Source of the DNA: Maritimibacter alkaliphilus HTCC2654 | GTDB taxonomy: Bacteria > Pseudomonadota > Alphaproteobacteria > Rhodobacterales > Rhodobacteraceae | DNA length: 64,000 nucleotides | Direction: 5' to 3' | Assembly (NCBI RefSeq): GCF_000152805.1 | Contig: NZ_CH902578.1 | Span: 1,949,834-2,013,833 of the forward strand | Position numbers and translations under genes: made by a program | Shown here: positions 55,537 to 63,200 of the stretch, piece by piece | Position numbering within the stretch: the first letter of the stretch is position 1 | Layout of the letters: each line of letters opens with the position of its first letter | The notes under the pieces: model-generated | What the model was told of the DNA's origin: nothing | The model's input: the letters and a program-made list of their open reading frames with translations, nothing else | Database searches by the model: none

Positions 55537-56889
55537 ATGCAACTCAAGAAACTTCTTCCGCTTGGCGTCGCGGCAGCTACCCTGCTGCCGATGGTCGCCT
55601 TCGGTCAGGACGAAGGGCCCGCCGCGGGCACCGATGCGTCGTCCGACTCGATCTTCATCTTCAACTCGCTGCTTTTCCTCATCGGCGGTTTCCTCGTCAT
55701 GTGGATGGCTGCCGGCTTCTCGATGCTCGAAGCCGGTCTCGTTCGCTCCAAGAACGTGACCATGCAGCTCACCAAGAACATCGCGCTCTTCTCGCTCGCG
55801 GCGATCATGTACTACCTCATCGGCTACAACCTCATGTATCCGCTGGGCAACTGGTCCATCGGCACCGATGAAACCGGCGGCTACCTCGGCGCCTTCGGCG
55901 TGGCGGTACTGGAAGCTGTCGGCGTTGGCCGCGACGCAGCCGACGACTACGGCTACGCCTCGACCGGCTCGGACTTCTTCTTCCAGCTGATGTTCTGCGC
56001 CACGACCGCTTCGATCGTGTCCGGTACGCTCGCCGAGCGCATCAAACTGTGGCCGTTCCTGATCTTCACGATCATCCTGACCGGCTTCATCTACCCGATC
56101 CAGGCCTCCTGGAAATGGGGCGGCGGTTTCCTCGACAGCCAGTTCGGCTTCCTCGACTTCGCCGGTTCGACCGTCGTGCACTCGGTCGGCGGCTGGGCGG
56201 CTCTCGCCGGTGCGCTGATCCTCGGCCCGCGTCTCGGCAAGTATGTCGACGGCAAAGTGACGGCCTTCCCGGGTTCGAACCTGACCCTCGCAACGCTGGG
56301 GACGTTCATCCTGTGGCTCGGCTGGTTCGGCTTCAACGGCGGCTCGCAGCTTGCCATGGGCACCGTGGGTGACGTGGCCGACGTGTCGCGCATCTTCTCG
56401 AACACCAACACGGCCGCTGCCGGTGGCGCCATCGCCGCCCTTATCCTGACCCAGATCGTCTACAAAAAGGTCGACCTGACGATGGTTCTGAACGGCGCGC
56501 TCGCCGGTCTCGTGTCGATCACCGCTGAACCGCTCACCCCGTCGCTGGGTGCCGCGACCATCATCGGTGCCATCGGTGGCGTCATCGTGGTCTTCACCGT
56601 GCCGCTGCTCGACAAGCTGAAGATCGACGACGTGGTCGGCGCCATCCCGGTGCACCTCTTCGCCGGTATCTGGGGCACCATCGCGGTGATCTTCACCAAC
56701 TCGGACGCGACCTTCGGCGGTCAGATCATCTCGATCATCATCGTCGGCATCTTCGCCTTCGTCGTCTCCGCGATCATCTGGTTCATCCTCAAGGCCATCA
56801 TGGGCCTGCGCGTCAGCGAAGAGGACGAGATGATGGGCCTCGACAAGGCCGAGCTGGGTATGGAAGCCTACCCGGAATTCACCAGCTAA
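55537..56889 (+). CDS. amtB: ammonium transporter
   Basis: 450 residues from ATG 55537, 25 bases after glnK. A cleavable signal peptide (PLGVAAATLLPMVAFGQ) precedes eleven helices, as in other proteobacterial AmtB. Pore features include WMAAGFSMLEAGLVRSKN, and the two pore His lie in VVHSVGG and PVHLFAG. Imports ammonium and is gated by GlnK. Confidence 0.97.
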   Translation: MQLKKLLPLGVAAATLLPMVAFGQDEGPAAGTDASSDSIFIFNSLLFLIGGFLVMWMAAGFSMLEAGLVRSKNVTMQLTKNIALFSLAAIMYYLIGYNLMYPLGNWSIGTDETGGYLGAFGVAVLEAVGVGRDAADDYGYASTGSDFFFQLMFCATTASIVSGTLAERIKLWPFLIFTIILTGFIYPIQASWKWGGGFLDSQFGFLDFAGSTVVHSVGGWAALAGALILGPRLGKYVDGKVTAFPGSNLTLATLGTFILWLGWFGFNGGSQLAMGTVGDVADVSRIFSNTNTAAAGGAIAALILTQIVYKKVDLTMVLNGALAGLVSITAEPLTPSLGAATIIGAIGGVIVVFTVPLLDKLKIDDVVGAIPVHLFAGIWGTIAVIFTNSDATFGGQIISIIIVGIFAFVVSAIIWFILKAIMGLRVSEEDEMMGLDKAELGMEAYPEFTS

Positions 56890-56912
56890 ACCTTACTGGA
56901 CAGTGAAGTGGG

Positions 56913-56941
56913 AAAGGCCCGGGCAATCGTCCGGGCCTTTT
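56913..56941 (+). terminator. terminator of glnK-amtB
   Basis: AAAGGCCCGG and CCGGGCCTTT pair around an 8-base loop and end in TTTT, 24 bases after the amtB stop. Confidence 0.8.
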
Positions 56942-56960
56942 CATTCGGTCCAGCCATGAA

Positions 56961-56987
56961 AAAGGCCGGGGAATTTCCCCGGCCTTT
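56961..56987. terminator. bidirectional hairpin before the intradiol dioxygenase end
   Basis: A 13-bp perfect stem (AAAGGCCGGGGAA with TTCCCCGGCCTTT) with a 1-base centre. It serves the convergent dioxygenase gene on the minus strand and backs up the amtB terminator. Confidence 0.65.
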
Positions 56988-57049
56988 CTGCTGCGCCCGG
57001 TTCGGGCACAGCGCGGAAGGGGGCAGGACATCGCCCTCCCGTTTCCCGT

Positions 57050-57748
57050 TCAGGCGTCGACGCCCACCACCAGTTGCGCCGCGTAAGCCTCGGACTGCTC
57101 ACGGATGGCCGCATAGCCCCCGTCGCCCACGCTGCGGGCGATCCTGTCGTTGCGGTTCATCACGTCGCGATCCGCACCGTGGGTGCTGTAGGGCTCGACG
57201 GACTGGTAGAAATACTGCGACAGCGCATCGGGAAAGAAGACCTGACTGGTCAGCACGGTGCGCTGATCCAGAAACACCTTGTAGTGGATGTGCGTCGTGC
57301 GGCCGGGATACCAGCCGGGATAGATCGTGCGGAACGTGACCACGCCGCGTGCGTCGCTGATCTGGGTGCCGCGCAGGAACGTCTCGCCCTCAGTGTCGCC
57401 CCCAGCGTTCTGGGCGTAACCGGAGTAATTCCCCTCGGCGTCGCAATGCCAGATGTCCACCCGCGCGTCCGCTATCGGATCGCATGCGGCATCCACCACT
57501 TGTATGGCCATGTCGAGCGGCACGCCGGCCCGACCCTCGGTGATGTCGGCGCGCACGAGGCCGGGGTCGAAGTAATAAGGCCCCTCGGTCGTTTCCGGCA
57601 TCACCATGCAGACGTTCGGCGCGATGAGGCCCGCCGAACTCGCCTGCGCCCGCGCGGCTCTCGGAAAGACGCCGACGCCGGTCAACACGATGGGGGACGC
57701 GGCGAAGGCGGCCAGAAGCTGCCGGCGGGTCGGTGAGGTGTCGGTCAT
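57050..57748 (-). CDS. intradiol ring-cleavage dioxygenase family protein with signal
   Basis: 232 residues. A twin-arginine-like leader (SPTRRQLLAAFAASPIVL, cleavage near ARAQ) suggests Tat export. Catalytic Fe(III) ligands are two Tyr (TTEGPYYFD and YPGWYPGRT) and two His (THIHYK). Secreted members of this family cleave catechol-like rings or are of unknown substrate. Preceded by a palindrome and a GntR gene. Confidence 0.85.
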   Translation of the reverse strand: MTDTSPTRRQLLAAFAASPIVLTGVGVFPRAARAQASSAGLIAPNVCMVMPETTEGPYYFDPGLVRADITEGRAGVPLDMAIQVVDAACDPIADARVDIWHCDAEGNYSGYAQNAGGDTEGETFLRGTQISDARGVVTFRTIYPGWYPGRTTHIHYKVFLDQRTVLTSQVFFPDALSQYFYQSVEPYSTHGADRDVMNRNDRIARSVGDGGYAAIREQSEAYAAQLVVGVDA

Positions 57749-57813
57749 GGCGCTGCCTTTCGTTTGCCTGTCCGACCCTAACGTGGGGGCGGCGGCAGTC
57801 CGTCGGCAGGGGC

Positions 57814-57831
57814 GATTACAGATTTGTAATC
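57814..57831. promoter_or_regulatory. palindrome GATTACA-N4-TGTAATC, candidate operator
   Basis: 7-bp perfect arms, 66 bp upstream of the dioxygenase start and just after the GntR stop. Placement fits an operator in the dioxygenase promoter. Confidence 0.5.
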
Positions 57832-57832
57832 T

Positions 57833-58498
57833 TCACAAGCCCACCAGCATCCGCAGCCCTTGCGTCACATCCGTCCGCACCGCCAGCCGCAGCCCCGGCT
57901 CGTCGCCTGCCGCGAGGGCGGCGAGAATCGAACGGTGGTGCTTTTGCAGGTCGGAACGGTCGCGGGACTGATAGAGCGCCCGCATCGTCGGCCCGAGTTG
58001 CAGCCAGACGGTTTCGACCATCGCAAGCATCGCGGGGGCCTGCGCGCGCAGATAAAGCGTGCGATGGAATTCGAGGTTCGAACGGATGTATCCCGTTACG
58101 TCATGCTTCGCCACGACCTCGGCCACCCGTCCGTTGATCGTGCGCAGCCGCTCGATCAGGGCGTTGTGGGCGCGTGGCAGGGCGCGGGCGGCAAGCTCCG
58201 GCTCCAGCAGGGCACGCAGGGCGGCCAGTTCCTCGATCCGTTCCGGGGACAGGTCGGGCGTCGTGACGCGACCCGAGGAGGACAGCGTCAGGGCACCCTC
58301 GGCCGCAAGACGCCGCACCGCTTCGCGCGCAGGGGTCATCGAGACATCGAATTCCCGCCCGATGCCGCGCAGGGTCAGGGCCACCCCCGGCTCCATCTCG
58401 CCCGCCATGATGCGGCCACGCAGAGTGCGGTAGACCCGCTCATGCGCCGAGGTATTCGGGTCGGGCGGCTGGATCGGAGTGGGGGCTGGCTGGTCCAT
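57833..58498 (-). CDS. GntR family (FadR/FCD) transcriptional regulator
   Basis: 221 residues. N-terminal wHTH (VYRTLRGRIMAGEMEPG, MTPAREAVRRLAAEGAL) and a helical FCD effector domain (LRALLEPELAARALP, NLEFHRTLYLRA) with metal-binding His pattern. Upstream and same strand as the dioxygenase, whose expression it may control. A GTGATCAC palindrome at 58507-58514 sits nine bases ahead of its ATG, consistent with self-repression. Confidence 0.9.
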   Translation of the reverse strand: MDQPAPTPIQPPDPNTSAHERVYRTLRGRIMAGEMEPGVALTLRGIGREFDVSMTPAREAVRRLAAEGALTLSSSGRVTTPDLSPERIEELAALRALLEPELAARALPRAHNALIERLRTINGRVAEVVAKHDVTGYIRSNLEFHRTLYLRAQAPAMLAMVETVWLQLGPTMRALYQSRDRSDLQKHHRSILAALAAGDEPGLRLAVRTDVTQGLRMLVGL

Positions 58499-58506
58499 GC
58501 CTATTC

Positions 58507-58514
58507 GTGATCAC
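58507..58514. promoter_or_regulatory. GTGATCAC palindrome ahead of gntR-type gene
   Basis: The 8-bp dyad with flanking T/A lies within the presumed 5' leader, nine bases from the start. Possible autoregulatory operator. Confidence 0.4.
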
Positions 58515-58528
58515 AAATTGCGGATTGG

Positions 58529-59269
58529 TCAATCGCGGAAACGATAGCGGTGGAGCGCCCCGCCCTTTTGCCGCAGCCAGCGACGCTGCGCCTTGTGATC
58601 CGGGAACAAGTCCGCGCATTGGCGCCAGAACGCATCGGAGTGATCCATATGGACCATGTGCGACACCTCATGCGCGGCCACATAGTCGAGCACGTCGGGC
58701 GGCGCCATCACCAGCCGCCACGAATACATGAGGTTGCCCTCGTGGGTGCACGACCCCCAGCGCGAGCGTGTGTCGCGCAGCGTGACCTTGCCGATCTCGC
58801 GCCCGATGGCGGCGGCATGGCGCTCGGACGCCGCGACCAGCCGCTCGCGCGCCGCGACCTTGAGGAACGCGCCGAGCCGGGCCGGGGTCGCCTCGACCCC
58901 GCTCGAAGGCACTTCGATCCGGCCGCCCACCTGCGCCACGCCACGGCGGGCGACGGCGACGACCTCGCACATCTGCCCTTCGAACGGAATCAGATCGCCG
59001 GGCATCGGGCGAAGCTCGCCCGGCAGGTCGGCAAGATGCCCGCGAATCCAGTCGGCTTTCTCATGCACGAAAGCCTCGGCTTCGCGACGCGGAACATGGG
59101 TCGGCAGCGTGAGCGTCACCTGCCCGTCGAGCCGCGAAATCCGCAAGGAGAGGCGGCGTGCGCGGGACGACCGCTTGAACCGCACGGTGACCTCGGGTGA
59201 CCCGGCAACCCGAATCACGCCCGGCCCCGCATCCGGCACCCCACCGAACAATGCCCGTCTCAGCCCCAT
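58529..59269 (-). CDS. M48/YgjP-type metallopeptidase
   Basis: 246 residues from ATG 59269; ATG 59290 is an equally weak alternative, since neither has a clear Shine-Dalgarno. The zinc motif is HEVSH (VAAHEVSHMVHMDHS) with RSRWGSCTHEGNLMYSWRL ahead, as in the YgjP/DUF45 peptidases. No membrane segment. Role unknown; frequently linked to DNA repair proteins in other bacteria. Confidence 0.85.
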   Translation of the reverse strand: MGLRRALFGGVPDAGPGVIRVAGSPEVTVRFKRSSRARRLSLRISRLDGQVTLTLPTHVPRREAEAFVHEKADWIRGHLADLPGELRPMPGDLIPFEGQMCEVVAVARRGVAQVGGRIEVPSSGVEATPARLGAFLKVAARERLVAASERHAAAIGREIGKVTLRDTRSRWGSCTHEGNLMYSWRLVMAPPDVLDYVAAHEVSHMVHMDHSDAFWRQCADLFPDHKAQRRWLRQKGGALHRYRFRD

Positions 59270-59389
59270 TTCCGGCCCCCGCTCGCCCATATCGCCAATG
59301 CGGTTTTGAAAGGCTTTGACACCCTCTTGCACATATGGCAGTTGCACCCAGATTCTCGCATGACGACACGATGACGGAAAGGGTTATCC

Positions 59390-59722
59390 ATGCCCAAAGA
59401 AGAATGGGGCACCAAGCGCGTTTGCCCAACGACCGGCAAACGGTTCTATGACCTGAACGCCAACCCGATCGTTTCGCCCTACACCGGCGAAGTGGTCGAG
59501 ATCGACACCGGCAAGACCCGGACGATGGTGGCCGACAAGGCCGACAAGAACTCGCGCAAAGACGATACGCAGAGCGACGACCTCATCGACAACGATGATG
59601 ACGTGATCGACGACGATGACGACAACGATGTCGATCTGGGCGACGACGTTCTCGAAGACGACGAAGACGACGATGTGTCGCTGGACGACATCGCCGACGT
59701 CGCCTCGGACGACGACGAGTGA
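59390..59722 (+). CDS. TIGR02300 'FYDLN' acidic protein
   Basis: 110 residues. The first 50 hold the conserved WGTKRVCPTTGKRFYDLNAN and SPYTGEVV. The second half is an extremely acidic tail, nearly all Asp and Glu (DDDVIDDDDDNDVDLGDD). Highly conserved in alphaproteobacteria, with no established function. Followed by a terminator and tRNA-Ala. Confidence 0.93.
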   Translation: MPKEEWGTKRVCPTTGKRFYDLNANPIVSPYTGEVVEIDTGKTRTMVADKADKNSRKDDTQSDDLIDNDDDVIDDDDDNDVDLGDDVLEDDEDDDVSLDDIADVASDDDE

Positions 59723-59743
59723 TCGTCTGACATGACGGATCTG

Positions 59744-59770
59744 GGCCGGGCCGCAGCGCCCGGCCTTTTT
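59744..59770 (+). terminator. rho-independent terminator of the TIGR02300 gene
   Basis: GGCCGGG and CCCGGCC pair around CCGCAGCG, followed by TTTTT; 22 bases after the stop. Confidence 0.82.
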
Positions 59771-59929
59771 CGTTCGCGACGGGCGGTTTTCGACCGCGCA
59801 GGCCCGGGAAACCCAGATTTTGCAGGGCCAACCGGCGCGTCGACGCAAAAGCCACCGCGGACAACTTTTTCGCTTGAAACGCATCCCCGCCTCGCCTAAA
59901 CACCGCGAACGAACGGCACAGCCGTCATC

Positions 59930-60005
<76 letters not shown>

Positions 60006-60266
60006 AATCCCCCTCCAAGTCCTAGAAGCGGTTTTCTCGCGCGTTTCGATGCGTGTGCTTGATAGCCCTGCACCCGCGTCGCTACGCCTTCGGCCCTGCA
60101 CAACCCGTCCCCCCGATCGCCGTCAGCCGGGATGGCCGACCGACGCCAGAGTTGCGGGACACGCTCGTTTCCCTATGCTTGTTAACAGTAACTCAGACCT
60201 GAGCGCCCAACATTCCGGGCGCCGCTATTCGAGTTGGAAATGCATTGGTTCGGGGGGGACCGCATT

Positions 60267-63200
60267 ATGGCTGCACGCGTTATCGACCTAACTTTTCTGA
60301 CCTCGGCGCAGGGGTTCATCATTCAAGGCGACGTGTCCGGCAATCAGGCTGGTTGGAGTGTCTCGAACGCCGGTGACGTGAACGGCGACGGGATCGCCGA
60401 TGTGATCGTCGGGGCGAGATATGGCGACAACGGCGGCTCGTTCGCGGGCGAAGCCTATGTGGTTTTCGGTAAGACCAGCGGTTTCACGAACATCGACCTT
60501 TCGAGCTTCACGCTCGCGGACGGGTTCATCATTCAGGGCGATGCGGCAAACGATCTAGCCGCTTACAGCGTGTCCTATGCGGGTGATGTGAACGGGGACG
60601 GCGTAGACGACGTGATCGTTGGCGCGCCCAATGGCGACGACGGTGATCCGAACGCCGGCGAAGCCTATGTCATCTTCGGGAAGACGAGCGGGATCGCGAA
60701 CATCGATTTGTCGAGCCTGACGCTCGCGGACGGGTTCATCATTCAGGGCGACGCGTCGAACGACTACGCTGGATGGAGCGTGTCATATGCTGGCGATGTG
60801 AACGGGGACGGGATCGACGACGTGATCGTCGGCGCACCCTTTGGCGATGACGGTGGCTCGAACGCAGGCGAGGCCTATGTCATCTTCGGCAAGTCGAGCG
60901 GGATCGCGAACATCGACCTGACGAGCCTGACGACAGCTGACGGGTTCATCGTTCAGGGCGATGTGGCGAACGACCGGGCTGGTTGGAGCGTCTCGGCTGC
61001 GGGCGACGTGAACGGCGACGGGATCGACGATGTGATTGTCGGCGCGCCGACGGGCAGTAATGGCGGGACATACGCTGGCGAGGCTTATGTCATCTTCGGC
61101 AAATCGACCGGTTTCACGAACATCGACCTGTCCGCTCTCACGCTTGCGGACGGCTTCGTCATTGAGGGTGACACGGATTTCGATAGCGCAGGAGGCAGTG
61201 TTTCAGCGGCAGGTGATGTGAATGGCGACGGCATCGACGATATTGTCGTTGGGGCAGAAAGTGGCGGCAATGGCGGCACAAACGCGGGCGAAGCGTATGT
61301 GATTTTCGGCAGGTCGAGCGGCTTCACCAATATCGATCTGACGAATCTGACCCTATCCGACGGCTTCGTGATTCAGGGCGACGCCGCCAACGATCTTGCG
61401 GGCGTTAGCGTTTCTTCCGCTGGTGACGTAAACGGCGACGGGATCGACGACCTGATCGTCGGGGCTCGAAACGGCGACGATGGCGGCACGGACGCGGGCG
61501 AGGCCTATGTCGTGTTCGGCAAGTCGAGCGGGATTTCAAATGTCGACCTGTCTTCTCTGACCGCTGCTGACGGTTTCATCATTCAGGGCGACATGTCTTA
61601 CGACCGGGCAGGTTGGAGCGTCTCGGGCGCCGGTGATCTGAACGGTGACGGGATCGACGACGTGATCGTGGGCGCCTATGGCGGCGACGACGGCGGCACC
61701 GACGCGGGCGAGGCCTATGTCATCTACGGCGGCTCGGCGACCGGGTTCGGTGGGCGGGTCGGTCTCGGTTCACTGGGCGCGGACTTCGGGTCTTCGATTC
61801 AGGGCGGCCCTGCGGACTTGGCCGGTTGGAGCGTCTCCGGTGCAGGCGACGTAAACGGCGACGGGATCGATGACGTGATCGTCGGCGCTTTCGATGCCGA
61901 CGGCGGGGGCGCGGCGTCGGGAGAAGCCTATGTCGTTTTCGGCAAGGCCGGCGGGATTCCCGAGATTGACCTGACCACACTAAGCCTTTCTGACGGCTTC
62001 ACAATTCAGGGCGATGCCGCATCCGACTGGGCGGGCTACAGCGTCTCGGGCGCGGGCGACGTGAATGGCGACGGCATCGACGACGTGATCGTCGGAGCTT
62101 TCCGAAACGACAATGGCGGCGTCAGTGCGGGCGAGGCCTATGTGGTCTTCGGCAAATCCAGCGGGACCGCGAACATCGACCTGTCCAGCCTCGCGCTATC
62201 CGACGGTTTCACCATCCGGGGCGACGCGGCGGGCGACGCCGCGGGCGTCAGCGTGTCCGCAGCGGGCGACGTCAACGGCGACGGCATCGACGATGTGATC
62301 GTCGGGGCGAATGGCGGCGATGATGGCGGCAGTGCCGCTGGCGAGGCTTACGTCGTCTTCGGCAGGTCGAGCGGGATCGCGAATGTCGATCTGTCTAACC
62401 TGACGTTGGCGGACGGCTTCATCATTCAGGGCGGCGCGACCGACGATCAGGCGGGTTACAGTGTCTCGGGCGCCGGAGATGTGAACGGCGACGGCATCGA
62501 CGATGTTATCATCGGGGCGCGCGCGGGCACCGACGGCGGATTCAACGCCGGTGAAGCCTATGTGATCTTCGGAAAATCGAGTGGCATCGCGAACATCGAT
62601 TTGTCCAGCCTCACCGTGGCGGACGGGTTCATCATTCAGGGTGACGAGGCGGGCGATTTCGCCGGTTACAGCGTCTCAGGCGCGGGCGACGTGAACGGAG
62701 ACGGCTTCGCCGATGTCATCGTCGGAGCCACGAGCGCCGACGGGAGCGGAGGCGTAGCGGGCGAGGCCTATGTCATCTTCGGGAAATCGAGTGGCATCGC
62801 CAATATCGATCTGTCCGGCCTTTCGGCTGCGGACGGGATCGTCATTCTGGGGGCCACCGATTTCGATAACGCCGGTTACAGCGTCTCAGGCGCGGGCGAC
62901 GTGAACGGAGACGGTTTCGACGATTTCATTTTGGGTGCGCCTTACGGCGATGATACGGCGCCTAATGCCGGCGAGGCCTATTTGATCTTCGGCAAAGCGA
63001 CCGGGTGGGCCGATATCGACCTTTCCGACCTCTCGGCCTCGGAAGGTTTCATACTTCAAGGAGCCAATGGAGACGACCGCGCCGGCACCAGTGTCTCGGC
63101 TGCCGGCGATGTGAACGGCGACGGGATCGACGACCTGATCGTCGGCGCGCATCAAAATGACGACGGCGGAGCTCAAGCCGGCAAGGCCTACATCGTCCAC

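Noticed and set aside
60049-60291. 80-residue frame between tRNA-Ala and the repeat gene
   Set aside because: No ribosome site, Arg/Pro-rich random composition, and overlaps the start of the repeat gene.
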